Shown: positions 25,813 to 35,215, counted from the first letter of the stretch. The stretch: DNA of 64,000 nucleotides from Flavobacterium sp. Leaf82 (GCF_001422725.1 NZ_LMMA01000035.1:62001-126000), one strand, 5' to 3'. Made by a program: numbers and translations. The notes: generated by a model not told the origin, from the sequence alone.

Positions 25813-26838
25813 ATGAAAATAGTTACTATAAATACAGAAAAAACTCAAAATATTTTTGAAGAGTTAAATACAAACTTTGGAGGAAAGGTAACTTTTGATT
25901 TAGACGAGTATACGCTTGAAATTAATAATAGTTTTGCAAAAGGATCGATTATTGGTGCCTCTTTCAACGATAATATATCATATGTGCAGTTCGACATGAC
26001 TTTTTCTGTAGATGTTCGAATGGATATTATAAATGTAAAATCGTCACCAATATATTTTGCTTATTGTTCTAAAGGAAATTTATCACACAGTTTTGGTGCT
26101 ACAGGCGAAGAAAGATCTTTTAAGACTTTTCAGACTGCGATTGTAACTTCAAAAGAAAGTCAGGATAATATTTTGTTTTTTGAAAAGAATATGAACACAA
26201 AATTTACTCTGATTATTGTGGGAACGCAAAATTCCGTACAAGACCAAATGCATTCCTTAAATCAAAAAGTAAAAGAAACTTTCTTTGAAGATAATGTTGC
26301 TCAGGATTTCTTTTATGTAGGTTCTTATAATTTGAAAATTGCAGAAAAAATAGAACAATTAAATGCCGTTACACAAACCGGAATCGTTAGAAATCTTTTG
26401 AAAGAAGGAATTCTAAGAATTATTCTGGCAATGGAAATCCAACAACATACAGACGATCAATGCGCCTTCTCTAAAGATACAAACTGTTTGACTTTAAGAG
26501 AAATGGAAGAAATCAAAGAGCTTTCTGAAGCTATAAAAGCCAATCCGGAAGAAGCTTTTACTATTAAATCGTTAAGCAAAAAATCAGGTTTATCGCCAAA
26601 CAAACTACAAGAAGGTTTTAAACTGATTCACAATAGAACCGTAAATGATTATATCACCCATATGAGGGTTTTAAAAGCCGAAATTCTAATCAGAACTTCC
26701 GACTTAAACATCTCAGAAATTGTTTACTGTATTGGTTTTACCAGTAGAAGTTACTTTTCGAAAATATTCAAACAAAAATTCAACTGCAGTCCAAAAGAAT
26801 ATAAATTCAATTTGAATCCGTTGGCAATAACAGCTTAG
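25813..26838 (+). CDS. AraC family transcriptional regulator
   Basis: The 341-residue protein has an N-terminal sensing half with no recognisable cupin motif and a C-terminal double helix-turn-helix (about 240-335): FTIKSLSKKSGLSPNKLQEGF, then DLNISEIVYCIGFTSRSYFSKIFKQKFNCSPKEYK, the standard AraC signature. There is no clear neighbour target; the divergent gene is the glycosylase. A 72-codon minus frame upstream is not credible. Confidence 0.82.
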   Translation: MKIVTINTEKTQNIFEELNTNFGGKVTFDLDEYTLEINNSFAKGSIIGASFNDNISYVQFDMTFSVDVRMDIINVKSSPIYFAYCSKGNLSHSFGATGEERSFKTFQTAIVTSKESQDNILFFEKNMNTKFTLIIVGTQNSVQDQMHSLNQKVKETFFEDNVAQDFFYVGSYNLKIAEKIEQLNAVTQTGIVRNLLKEGILRIILAMEIQQHTDDQCAFSKDTNCLTLREMEEIKELSEAIKANPEEAFTIKSLSKKSGLSPNKLQEGFKLIHNRTVNDYITHMRVLKAEILIRTSDLNISEIVYCIGFTSRSYFSKIFKQKFNCSPKEYKFNLNPLAITA

Positions 26839-26968
26839 TTTTTAAGTTGCTAAGGTAATATCCCGAAGCTTCGGGACTGAGTTACTAAGTTTTTTAGATT
26901 TAAGGAGCAAAAGATATAAGGCAACAAAGGTTTCCTGTAGAGGCGCACAGTAGTGCGTCTTTTTTTTG
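26839..26968. repeat. Repeat cluster with terminator after araC
   Basis: An inverted repeat around AAGTTGCTAAGG / GAGTTACTAAGTT encloses the palindrome CCCGAAGCTTCGGG at about 26863-26876. It is followed by the terminator copy at 26941-26967 (AGGCGCAC, AGTA, GTGCGTCT, T run). This is the second copy of both the palindrome and the terminator in the window. Confidence 0.6.
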
Positions 26969-26982
26969 TATTTAATTTTTTT

Positions 26983-27065
26983 AGGAGTTATTTCCTGCTA
27001 TTCGCTTGTATCTTTTTATTTTTAAAGAAAAAATAAAAAGGATACCGCTGCTATCAGGGCTAGGG
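26983..27065 (+). repeat. Dispersed hairpin element, copy 1
   Basis: The flanks TTAGGAGTTATTTCCTGCT and GCTATCAGGGCTAGGG bracket a hairpin with stem TATCTTTTTATTTTT / AAAAAATAAAAAGGATA. The same plan recurs at 50233, 53211, 53891 (reverse) and 63609 with a different stem sequence but retained pairing. Confidence 0.75.
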
Positions 27066-27164
27066 CTCTCGTTTTTATAAGATATTTTTTGAATTTTAAT
27101 GAGTTTAGTAAAAGAACCTTTGTCCCTTTGCAACTCTGTCCCTTTGAACCTTTCAAAAAAATTA

Positions 27165-27217
27165 TTTGCTCACAAATAATTTTTTAAATACATTTGCATA
27201 ACTAATTATGTAATTAA
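27165..27217 (+). promoter_or_regulatory. Promoter and operator of the MarR-GNAT gene
   Basis: TTTG (27165-27168), a 20-base spacer and TACATTTG (27189-27196) match the Bacteroidota promoter closely. Just downstream, TAATTATGTAATTAATTA (27203-27220) contains overlapping TAATTA palindromes between the start of transcription and the ATG, a typical MarR-type operator position. Confidence 0.65.
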
Positions 27218-27223
27218 TTATAT

Positions 27224-28174
27224 ATGGAATTTTATAACAAAGTAGGTAAAGTGGCTTTAGGAAGTCGTTTACGCTTAATGACAGCAATTATTACTGATGA
27301 TGCTGCAAAAATATACGAATCATATGGTATGAATTTTATGCCAAAATGGTTTCCGGTTTTTTATACCCTGATGGAAGAAAAGGAAATTACCATAACAGAA
27401 ATCGCTGTTCAAATTGGTCATTCGCAACCATCTGTAAGCAAGATTGTTCAGGAAATGATTGCTGCCGGATTGATAGAAGAAAGACTAAAAAGCAATGATA
27501 AACGCAGGAATATCGTAGGTTTGACCTCTCAGGGACTGGAATTTGCTGAAGAACTCAAATTGCAACTAAAAGATGTTGAAGCGGCAGTTGATGGTTTAAT
27601 AGCTGATTCTACACACAATCTTTGGGCTGCACTTGAGGAATGGGAATTTTTACTAGAGCAAAAAAGTTTGTTTAAAAGAGTCAACGAAGAAAAGAAAAAA
27701 CGCGAAAGCCACGATGTGCAAATCATAGATTTTGAACCTCAATATCTTGACGCCTTTAAAGCATTAAACGTAGAATGGATTTCGACTTATTTCGAAATGG
27801 AAGAAGCAGATTATAAAGCGCTGGATAATCCTCAGGAATATATTCTGGACAAAGGCGGGAAAATTTTTGTGGCTTTATATCGCAACGAACCTGTGGGAGT
27901 TTGTGCGCTTATAAAAATGAAGAATTCAAATTATGATTTTGAAATGGCAAAAATGGCTGTTTCACCAAAAGCACAAGGTAAAAATATTGGCTTTTTATTG
28001 GGTCAGGCAATAGTAAATAGTGCAAAGGAAATGGGAGCAGATAAAATATATCTGGAAAGTAATACAATCTTAAAACCGGCGATTAACCTGTATTACAAAT
28101 TGGGTTTCCAGAAAGTATATGGCTTGGCAACGCCTTATAAACGCTGCAATATTCAGATGGAGTTGGTTTTATAG
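27224..28174 (+). CDS. Fused MarR regulator - GNAT N-acetyltransferase
   Basis: The 316-residue protein combines a MarR domain (about 1-150, with ITEIAVQIGHSQPSVSKIVQEMIAAGLIEERLKSNDKRRN) and a GNAT domain (about 165-316). The GNAT motif A region is MAVSPKAQGKNIGFLLGQAI, with the acetyl-CoA loop given as QGKNIG instead of the usual R/QxxGxG/A. Such fusions may sense and modify a small molecule or couple acetylation to transcription; the substrate is unknown. It has a strong own promoter with palindromes and is convergent with the FAD oxidoreductase. Confidence 0.82.
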   Translation: MEFYNKVGKVALGSRLRLMTAIITDDAAKIYESYGMNFMPKWFPVFYTLMEEKEITITEIAVQIGHSQPSVSKIVQEMIAAGLIEERLKSNDKRRNIVGLTSQGLEFAEELKLQLKDVEAAVDGLIADSTHNLWAALEEWEFLLEQKSLFKRVNEEKKKRESHDVQIIDFEPQYLDAFKALNVEWISTYFEMEEADYKALDNPQEYILDKGGKIFVALYRNEPVGVCALIKMKNSNYDFEMAKMAVSPKAQGKNIGFLLGQAIVNSAKEMGADKIYLESNTILKPAINLYYKLGFQKVYGLATPYKRCNIQMELVL

Positions 28175-28175
28175 A

Positions 28176-28250
28176 TTCTAAGGAACTAAGTTGCTAAGGT
28201 TCTAAGTTTTTTTACTTAGTAACTCAGAACCTTAGCAACTTAGCACCTTT
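28176..28250. repeat. Inverted repeat between convergent genes
   Basis: CTAAGTTGCTAAGGTTCTAAGT is followed by a T run and ACTTAGTAACTCAGAACCTTAGCAACTTAG, giving a hairpin with about 25 paired positions. Degenerate relatives occur at 19430-19470 and 26839-26897. It may terminate both converging transcripts. Confidence 0.6.
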
Positions 28251-28265
28251 CCTCAAAACCTTTCC

Positions 28266-29465
28266 TCAACGCCCAAAGCGATAATATTCCAGATCCTGAT
28301 TCTTTTTATTATTAATCGAATCCATTATAGAATTCATTCCTATAACACTAAAAGTAATTCCGTTTCCTCCAAAACCCAGAACATAATGTTCATTTTTGTT
28401 GGGATCTGCTTTGCCAAAATAAGGTAAACCATCTTTGGTTTCTCCAAAAGTTCCAGCCCAGGAATAATCAAGTTTAAAATTAATTTTCGGAAATTTTTTC
28501 TTAAAGTGTCTTAACAGATATTGCTCTTTTTTATCTAAAAGTTTATCTCTTTTTTTAGCATCTTTAAAATCTTCATCGCCGCCGCCCATTATAATTCGGT
28601 TATCTGTAGTTATCCTAAAATAGAGATAAGGAGAAGAAGTATCCCAGAAAATGGCATTTTTAAAAGCAGTTGGTATCGCATCCAGACTTTCTGAGGCAAT
28701 TACAAAAGTGCTTTTTAAGTCGACCACTTTCTCGGCTAATGTTTCGGTACTTTCGTAACCGCTGCAATGAACAATATGTTCTGCTGTAATAGTAAATTTG
28801 TTTTCAGTATGTGCTATAGATTTTCCTTTTTGATTTTGGATTGAGGTTACATTCGTGCGGTCAAAAACCTGCATTCCCTTTTTTTTACAGTAATGAATTA
28901 AATCATTAGCCAGTTTATACGGATCCATAACGGCCGCCGTTTGAGATTCTATCGCAGCAACTGCATTTAATCCCATTTTTTCAAGATGCCATCTTTCGAG
29001 CCAGTTTACATCAAATCCGTTCTCTTTCCGGCATTTATATTCGTTTCTTAAAAACGGAATATCCTTTTTTAAGGAGCAATAATAAATACTTTTTTTAAAC
29101 TCGAACTGGCAGTCGCTTTTTATAGTGTCTATAATAGCCCGCAAATCAAAAATGGCTTTTTTTCCGCTTTTATAACTATCAACGGCACAATCTACTCCAC
29201 GTATTTTTATCAGTTCATGCAGAGAAACGTCAATTTCATATTGAAGCAAAGCGGTACTTGCAGCAGTACTTCCGTTTGCAATGTCGCGACGGTCTACTAA
29301 TATTACTTTCTTACCTTCAGTAATTAACTTGTAAGCTATTAAAGCTCCGGTTATTCCTCCTCCAATAATTAGAATTTCAGTAGATAGATCTGCATTTATA
29401 GACGGATAACTGTATTTCATGGCGCTTTTTAAGGGCCAAAAAGTTTCAGATGAGCGTAGTTTCAT
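28266..29465 (-). CDS. FAD-dependent oxidoreductase (D-amino acid oxidase / DAO family)
   Basis: The 399-residue protein has the N-terminal Rossmann fingerprint ILIIGGGITGALIAYKL (about 30-46), the second-strand Asp in VILVDRRD, and STAASTALLQYE, as in DAO-family enzymes. The C-terminal flavin contact is VLGFGGNGITFS. Substrates of the family are amines and amino acids; none can be assigned. Its ATG overlaps the stop of the iron permease gene by four bases, so it is the last gene of the six-gene Mla run, yet its function has no obvious link to lipid transport. Confidence 0.75.
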   Translation of the reverse strand: MKLRSSETFWPLKSAMKYSYPSINADLSTEILIIGGGITGALIAYKLITEGKKVILVDRRDIANGSTAASTALLQYEIDVSLHELIKIRGVDCAVDSYKSGKKAIFDLRAIIDTIKSDCQFEFKKSIYYCSLKKDIPFLRNEYKCRKENGFDVNWLERWHLEKMGLNAVAAIESQTAAVMDPYKLANDLIHYCKKKGMQVFDRTNVTSIQNQKGKSIAHTENKFTITAEHIVHCSGYESTETLAEKVVDLKSTFVIASESLDAIPTAFKNAIFWDTSSPYLYFRITTDNRIIMGGGDEDFKDAKKRDKLLDKKEQYLLRHFKKKFPKINFKLDYSWAGTFGETKDGLPYFGKADPNKNEHYVLGFGGNGITFSVIGMNSIMDSINNKKNQDLEYYRFGR

Positions 29466-29950
29466 TTTTTAGTGATATTTCGAGTGCGTAATTTGGTTCT
29501 GTTTTTATCTTTACGTTCATGTAATTCATGTGCTTCTGCAATAGAGTGCGAGCTTCTGATGCTTTCGTCTTTCTTGGCAAGCTCACTAAGTCTGTGATAA
29601 TATTTTTGTACGATAATCATTTCTTCTTCGGTCATACTTTCAATATCTACCAGACTATTACTAGAATATTCGTTTGAAGCTACTAACTCATTCAATTTTA
29701 ACTGAATGGCAAGTGAATCTTTATTTTGCGCTTTCTGTATCAAAAAAACCATCAAAAAAGTAATAATTGTAGTTCCGGTATTAATAACCAGTTGCCAGGT
29801 TTCTGAGTAATCGAAAATAGGACCTGAAACTGCCCAAACCACAACAATTAAAAAAGCACCAATAAAAGCGGTCGTACTTCCGGCAGCTTTAGAGACATTA
29901 GTGGCAAATTTTTCAAAAGCACCGCTGCCTTTTGTTTTTTTTGTTTTCAT
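29462..29950 (-). CDS. Low affinity iron permease family membrane protein
   Basis: The 162-residue protein has a short basic N-terminus with FEKFATNVSKAAGSTTAFIGAF, two to three transmembrane segments (FIGAFLIVVVWAVSGPIF and LVINTGTTIITFLMVFLIQ), then QNKDSLAIQLKLNELV and a charged C-terminal helix. This is the pattern of the Fet4-like low affinity iron permease Pfam family, which in bacteria is small and of unproven transport function. It follows the AsmA gene by one base and overlaps the FAD gene by four. Confidence 0.75.
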   Translation of the reverse strand: MKTKKTKGSGAFEKFATNVSKAAGSTTAFIGAFLIVVVWAVSGPIFDYSETWQLVINTGTTIITFLMVFLIQKAQNKDSLAIQLKLNELVASNEYSSNSLVDIESMTEEEMIIVQKYYHRLSELAKKDESIRSSHSIAEAHELHERKDKNRTKLRTRNITKK

Positions 29951-29951
29951 T

Positions 29952-32774
29952 TTACTTCCCTTTTTGTTTACTTACTTTTTCTTTCTTAATTACTTTATTA
30001 TTTTTTTCGTCGTAAACAGCATCTTCGATTTTGGTACCGGTTTTACTAAATATTTTAATCTTAGGATCGGTATGAGTTCCGGTAATAACAATTGGAAAAC
30101 CAATAATACCAAAAGGTGGTAATCCCAATCGCATTCTTAAATCTAGCAATCCGTCGAAACTTGTAGTTCCTTTTATGGTAGGTTTAAAACTGGCAACACT
30201 AAAAGTGAAATCTTCAATATGGATCAAATTATTATCTATAGTCGAGTTGATTTCGATTCCTTTCAGGTTAGGATCATCTAAGCCTTTTTGTCCGGTTTGG
30301 GAACTAATTCCGTCAAATAATTTTAATCCTTTGATTTTTACATCTCGCAGATTCAATTTTCCGCCACCTTCCAGAGAGGCGTAAATAGGACTCATGTTTC
30401 CGTCTAAGTCGCCTTTTATTTTATAATCGACAGAAATTATTCCCTGTGCTTTTTCTGCCGCCGTAACCATATCATGAAACATAGGAATCTCTTTGTAAGC
30501 TCTTTGAACACTAAAATCTTTAGCTGTAAAATGAGCATCAAAATTCGCAGATGTTGGTGATTCGTCTTTATAAGCAGCGTCAATTCCTAAAATGCAATCA
30601 ATGATATTAAACGTGGTATTTTCTAAATAAAAACCTCCTTTATTGATTCCTATTTTACCGTTTAGTTTATTTAAAACCAATCCGTTATATTCTATTTTAT
30701 CTGCATTTGCCGTAAGTGCCACATTTAGGTTTTTGGGTACAATGACAACTCCGCTCATTTTTGGATGATCTTCTTTGGCATATTCTACTTCAAGATTTCT
30801 ATCTGTATTTTCCCCTTTTTTAAGCGCCATAAATTCATCGACATTAATCAGTTTTGATTTCATGTTGAAGTTACCGCTCAAAGTTCCGTGTGATTCCAGA
30901 AAGTAATTAATGGTGTTTAATAAATATCCATTAATATCAAAATCTGATTTTCCGTAAGTAGCATTGAATTTTTCGAACCACATTTTTTCATTTTGAAAAC
31001 GGAAATTTCCTTGTTTGATAAAAAATGATTTCGGAAAAAGCTCTGATGTTGCTTTGATGTTTTTTAGTATAATCGTTCCCCGATTATCCAATTTATCATA
31101 TTGTCCGTTTGTGGCGTAGCTTTGTTTTCCTTTCAGCGAAAGATCTGCTTTTGCATAACCCGTTACATCAAGACCTTTTTGAGAAAAAACCTGATAAATA
31201 CGTCCCACATTAAGTTCTCCTTTTATTTTTGCATTATAAGCTAAATCACTAAAATCTGATAATGTAGCATTTACATACATTGGATTTCCTTCAAAAACAA
31301 ATGATGCGGGAGCAACGGCAACAATCAAATCTTTGAATGTTCCTGCTTTGTTAAGCACATTTGCAACAAATGTAATATCTGTAATTGGGTTAGGATACGA
31401 GTCGGTTTTTAGCCAGCCATTGTGTAATGCAATTCCGCCAATTGTTTTAGGAAATAATTTTTTTGAAGTACTAAAAATACCTTTTGCCTGAATATTCGTT
31501 TTTAGAATTCCTTTTAAGTCAATAGTTGACAAGCCCAATGCAGCATCAACTGTAGCTAAGTCTAGTGCACCTTTTACGCTTGCATCTACTGTCATTTCGT
31601 TAAAACCTTTACTGCGCAGATATGCCGTGAAATAATCTTTTTCTCCTACTTTAAATTTAAAAGTCTGTAGGTTAATTAAAAGCTTTTCGACATCAAGTGA
31701 AGGCAAAATAGCATTTAGATTCATCTGAAAATCAGTTAACGGCGCCGGCGCATTTTGATAATTGATAGCACCTTTATCAATTTTTAGATTAAAAGCTAAA
31801 TCCGGTTTTAGATTTTTGGCAACATTATAATCTCCTTTAAAAGTGAAAAGTAAATCACTGTTACCGGAGATTTCGGTTTCATCCATCCAGGTTAAATATT
31901 CCGGAGGCATAACAGAAAATAAATCTTTTAAAGTCGTATTTTCAGATGCTGCTTTGATATTTATTTTATATCCGTCTCTTAAAATTGTAAATAATCCGGT
32001 AAACTTTAAAGGTAATTTGTTGATTTTTAACTCGTTTTTTTGAAGTATAAACGAAAGTGCATGTGTATTGATTCTGGTAATTAAATCAGCACGGACTTCT
32101 TTTTTTCTAAGATAAGCTGTTCTGTCGTAATAAAAATCGACATTATCAATTTGTGCATCAGTATTTAAGTCAAATATATCTTCGCTTAAATTTCCTTTTC
32201 CCACATAATTGAATCCTTTTGCATCAACAAGAATTTTTGCAGAGCGATCGTTGTATTTTATATGACAATCCTCAAGGTCAATTCGTTCTAATCGAATAGC
32301 GGTTCCTTCTTCGGGCGCATTGGGATCCTCTGGTTTTTTGTCACGATCTTCAGGAGCCACATAAATATTATAATTGGCTTGTCCTTTTTGGTTGACCATT
32401 ATATTAATTAAAGCTTTGGAAACGTATAATTTATTGATTTTTACTTCGTTGTCAAAAATCAATCTTTTTAGGTTAATACCAAAAGCAACTTGTTCTGCTT
32501 TTAGTAATGTATCATTGCTAAACGGCGCTGATCCTGTCATTGACAAATCATCAAGCGAAACCGTTAACGAAGGAAAATGTGTAAAAAAAGAAAGTCGGGA
32601 TTTAGAAAAATCCAGCTTTGTATCTAAACGTTCATTGGCAATTTTTTTAACTTCTGCAGCGACAGTTCCGGGAAATAGTAACGGAATCAAAAATAGTAAC
32701 AGCAAGATACTTGCTATTACTATTCCGGTTACTTTTAATATTTTTAGGCTTATATTTTTATATGAGTTTTTCAT
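29952..32774 (-). CDS. AsmA-family protein (bridge-like lipid transfer type)
   Basis: The 940-residue protein has one N-terminal transmembrane helix (about 12-33) and a long periplasmic beta-rich body with an AsmA N-terminal domain (ANERLDTKLDFSKSRLSFFTHFPSLTVSLDDLSMTG) and the AsmA_2-like C-terminal domain near residues 780-900 (GKLNLRDVKIKGLKLFD...). Family members such as TamB and YhdP form hydrophobic grooves that carry phospholipids between membranes. It is encoded 21 bases after MlaD in one operon, which makes a role in the same lipid pathway likely. It ends in a Lys-rich tail (KKEKVSKQKGK). Confidence 0.82.
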   Translation of the reverse strand: MKNSYKNISLKILKVTGIVIASILLLLFLIPLLFPGTVAAEVKKIANERLDTKLDFSKSRLSFFTHFPSLTVSLDDLSMTGSAPFSNDTLLKAEQVAFGINLKRLIFDNEVKINKLYVSKALINIMVNQKGQANYNIYVAPEDRDKKPEDPNAPEEGTAIRLERIDLEDCHIKYNDRSAKILVDAKGFNYVGKGNLSEDIFDLNTDAQIDNVDFYYDRTAYLRKKEVRADLITRINTHALSFILQKNELKINKLPLKFTGLFTILRDGYKINIKAASENTTLKDLFSVMPPEYLTWMDETEISGNSDLLFTFKGDYNVAKNLKPDLAFNLKIDKGAINYQNAPAPLTDFQMNLNAILPSLDVEKLLINLQTFKFKVGEKDYFTAYLRSKGFNEMTVDASVKGALDLATVDAALGLSTIDLKGILKTNIQAKGIFSTSKKLFPKTIGGIALHNGWLKTDSYPNPITDITFVANVLNKAGTFKDLIVAVAPASFVFEGNPMYVNATLSDFSDLAYNAKIKGELNVGRIYQVFSQKGLDVTGYAKADLSLKGKQSYATNGQYDKLDNRGTIILKNIKATSELFPKSFFIKQGNFRFQNEKMWFEKFNATYGKSDFDINGYLLNTINYFLESHGTLSGNFNMKSKLINVDEFMALKKGENTDRNLEVEYAKEDHPKMSGVVIVPKNLNVALTANADKIEYNGLVLNKLNGKIGINKGGFYLENTTFNIIDCILGIDAAYKDESPTSANFDAHFTAKDFSVQRAYKEIPMFHDMVTAAEKAQGIISVDYKIKGDLDGNMSPIYASLEGGGKLNLRDVKIKGLKLFDGISSQTGQKGLDDPNLKGIEINSTIDNNLIHIEDFTFSVASFKPTIKGTTSFDGLLDLRMRLGLPPFGIIGFPIVITGTHTDPKIKIFSKTGTKIEDAVYDEKNNKVIKKEKVSKQKGK

Positions 32775-32795
32775 ATCATTGGCTTTAATGTGTTA

Positions 32796-33650
32796 TTATT
32801 TGCCTTTTTCTGACTGAGCTTTTTTAGCGTCTTCCTCTTTTTGTTTTTCCTGCTTTTGCTTTTCTTTATCGGCTTTTTCTTTTTCTTCCTTTGCTTTCTC
32901 AGCTTTCTCTTTCTCAGCTTTTTCTTTTTCTTCTTTCGCTTTTTCAGCTTTTTCCTGCTGTTCTTCTTTTTTCTTTTCTTTTTCTTTCTCTTTTTTCTTA
33001 AAGTATCCTTTTAGTAAAAAGTTACTTTTTGCAGCTTCCATATTTTCGCTGAAACCTTTAGTACCGGATTCTAAATTAGAAAGTGTGTTAGAAACGCTGT
33101 TTGCCATTTTATCATCACGAACCAATCGTGCCAATGCACCATTTCCGGTATTCATACTATGACTAAAAATCGCAAGTTCATCTGTTATTACGGCAGCGTT
33201 GTCAACACTTTTCTTTACGCTTTTCATTAAATCCTGCATTTCGATTCCGTTTACAGATGCAATTGCGCCACCATTTTCTATCACTTTTGTTGATTTTACA
33301 CCAGGAGAAATAGTTAGTACTTTGTCGCCCATTAAACCATCAGAACCAATACTTGCGCGGGCATCTGTTTTAATAAATTCGCGAACTTCATCTTTTATGA
33401 CCATTCTTACTACAACAGAAGAATCGTTTATTAATTGAATTTCTTCAACCGTTCCGATATTGATTCCTGAAAAACGAACATTGTTTCCCACCTCTAAACC
33501 GCTTACGGTTTTAAACTGTGATGTGATGTTGAATGTTGAGCCAAATAGATTTTTTTGTTTTCCAATAAAATAGATTGCCATAATAAAAAGCAATAAACCT
33601 ATTGTTACAAACATCCCTAATTTCCAAGTATATCCAGATTGCTTATCCAT
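32796..33650 (-). CDS. mlaD: MlaD (MCE domain) protein with a Lys/Glu repeat tail
   Basis: The 284-residue protein has an N-terminal membrane anchor (about 10-28) and an MCE domain (about 38-115; TVSGLEVGNNVRFSGINIGTVEEIQL) as in MlaD, whose hexameric rings shuttle phospholipid across the periplasm. After a helical stretch, residues from about 215 to the end are almost entirely Lys, Glu, Ala and Gln in repeats of KAEKEKAEKAKEE type, a long charged single helix or disordered tail not present in E. coli MlaD. It lies between MlaF and the AsmA protein in one operon. Confidence 0.85.
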   Translation of the reverse strand: MDKQSGYTWKLGMFVTIGLLLFIMAIYFIGKQKNLFGSTFNITSQFKTVSGLEVGNNVRFSGINIGTVEEIQLINDSSVVVRMVIKDEVREFIKTDARASIGSDGLMGDKVLTISPGVKSTKVIENGGAIASVNGIEMQDLMKSVKKSVDNAAVITDELAIFSHSMNTGNGALARLVRDDKMANSVSNTLSNLESGTKGFSENMEAAKSNFLLKGYFKKKEKEKEKKKEEQQEKAEKAKEEKEKAEKEKAEKAKEEKEKADKEKQKQEKQKEEDAKKAQSEKGK

Positions 33651-33675
33651 GATTTCTAATTATTTATTTTTAGTA

Positions 33676-34455
33676 TTATTGAAAAAAAGAGCGAACCCAT
33701 TCGTCTTCGTCTTTTTCTAGTTCTTCGTATGTTCCTTCTGCGTGTATAACTCCGTCTTTTAAAACCATAATTCTGTCAGCTGTAAGTTTTGCACAAGCCA
33801 TATCATGAGTAATAATGATCGAAGTCGTTTTGCGTTTATGTTTTATATCGAGAATTAACTCGCTTATTTCTCTTGATGTTATGGTATCTAATCCCGTGGT
33901 AGGTTCATCGTATAATATGATTTCCGGTTTAAGGATTAAAGTTCTGGCTAAGCCAATTCTTTTTTGCATACCGCCGGATAATTCAGATGGCATTTTATCG
34001 ATTGCATCACTTAATCCTACATTATCCAGGGCTTCCATTACTTCACTTTCAACTTCTTCCGGAGTTAAATCTCTTTTATGTTTTTTTAATGTAAAAGCCA
34101 GATTTTCTCTAACTGACATTGAATCGTATAATGCACCACTTTGAAACAAGAATCCAATTCGTACTCTTATTACATTAAGTTCTGGTTTACTCAGGTTTAA
34201 TACATTTTCATCAAAGACTTTTATTTCGCCCTTATCAGGTTCAATTAAACCTACAATACATTTTATTGTAACAGACTTTCCAGATCCTGATCGTCCCAGG
34301 ATTACTAAATCTTCTCCTTTGTTTACTGTAAGACTAACACCTTGCAGGACTTTGTTGTCTTTGCCAAAAGTTTTATGCAAGTCTTTGATCACAATTATTG
34401 GATCTTGCTTTTTAGCCTTTTTAACGGGTTCTGTATTTTCTTTTTCCTTAATCAT
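33676..34455 (-). CDS. mlaF: MlaF-type ABC transporter ATP-binding protein
   Basis: The 259-residue ATPase has Walker A GRSGSGKS (54-61), the Q-loop in GFLFQSGALYDSMSV, the signature LSGGMQKRIG, and Walker B IILYDEPTTGLD. The SGALFDSMTV-like sequence after the Q-loop is characteristic of MlaF/Mkl proteins. It powers the MlaE permease encoded one base upstream. The N-terminal ~18 residues are a charged Lys/Glu-rich extension. Confidence 0.9.
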   Translation of the reverse strand: MIKEKENTEPVKKAKKQDPIIVIKDLHKTFGKDNKVLQGVSLTVNKGEDLVILGRSGSGKSVTIKCIVGLIEPDKGEIKVFDENVLNLSKPELNVIRVRIGFLFQSGALYDSMSVRENLAFTLKKHKRDLTPEEVESEVMEALDNVGLSDAIDKMPSELSGGMQKRIGLARTLILKPEIILYDEPTTGLDTITSREISELILDIKHKRKTTSIIITHDMACAKLTADRIMVLKDGVIHAEGTYEELEKDEDEWVRSFFQ

Positions 34456-34456
34456 C

Positions 34457-35215
34457 TTAAAAAAATAAATCGGTTATTTGAACAGCGACCATATCAATAA
34501 TAAAAATGGTTAGCGAAGCTGTAACAACAGCTGAATTAGCTGCTTTACCAACACTTTCAGTTCCATTAGAAGCATTAAAACCTTTATAACAACCAATCAT
34601 TCCTATGAAGAATCCAAAGAAGAATGTTTTGACTGTTGCGGGAATTATATCTAAAAATTCAAGTGATTGAAGAATTTGTGTCAGATAACGATAAAAGTTT
34701 ACGTCACCATGAATATTAATACCAACATATCCGCCAAGAATACCAACTGCATCTGCAAAAAATACTAAAATAGGAACCATTAACGTACACGCTAAAATTC
34801 TGGTTACTACTAAATAGTTATACGGATTGATAGCGGAAACTTCCATGGCATCAATTTGTTCTGTTACTTTCATAGAACCTAATTCGGCACCAATTCCTGA
34901 CGAAATTTTTCCTGCACAGATTAGCGCTGTAATTACTGGCGCAATTTCTCTAATCAATGATAATGCTACCATTCCTGGCAACCATGATTCGGCACCAAAT
35001 TTTACCAAAGTTGGTCTTGACTGAAGTGTCAGTACCAAACCCATAATAAAACCGGTTATAGCAACAAGCGGCAAGGATTTATAGCCTATAACATAACATT
35101 GTTTCAAGAACTCTTTTGTTTCATAAGGCGGTACAAAAACCTCCTTAAAAAACTGCTTTGCAAACACGGTTGCATTTCCTATTTCTGAGAATGTATTTTT
35201 TAGAGTAAGTATCAA
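34457..35215 (-). CDS. mlaE: MlaE-type ABC transporter permease
   Basis: The 252-residue permease has five to six transmembrane helices and the conserved MlaE core: AITGFIMGLVLTLQSRPTL, REIAPVITALICAGKISSGIGAELGSMKVTEQIDAMEVSAINPYNYLVVTRILA. It is the inner-membrane partner of MlaF and MlaD in phospholipid transport that maintains outer membrane asymmetry. It is the first gene of the run. The 264 bases upstream contain no clean promoter that I can point to. Confidence 0.9.
   Translation of the reverse strand: MILTLKNTFSEIGNATVFAKQFFKEVFVPPYETKEFLKQCYVIGYKSLPLVAITGFIMGLVLTLQSRPTLVKFGAESWLPGMVALSLIREIAPVITALICAGKISSGIGAELGSMKVTEQIDAMEVSAINPYNYLVVTRILACTLMVPILVFFADAVGILGGYVGINIHGDVNFYRYLTQILQSLEFLDIIPATVKTFFFGFFIGMIGCYKGFNASNGTESVGKAANSAVVTASLTIFIIDMVAVQITDLFF

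Noticed and set aside
32796..33020. Frameshift or low-quality sequence at the MlaD C-terminus
   Set aside because: The Lys/Glu-rich repeat is in frame to a stop and low-complexity tails occur in real proteins; no sign of an interrupted domain.
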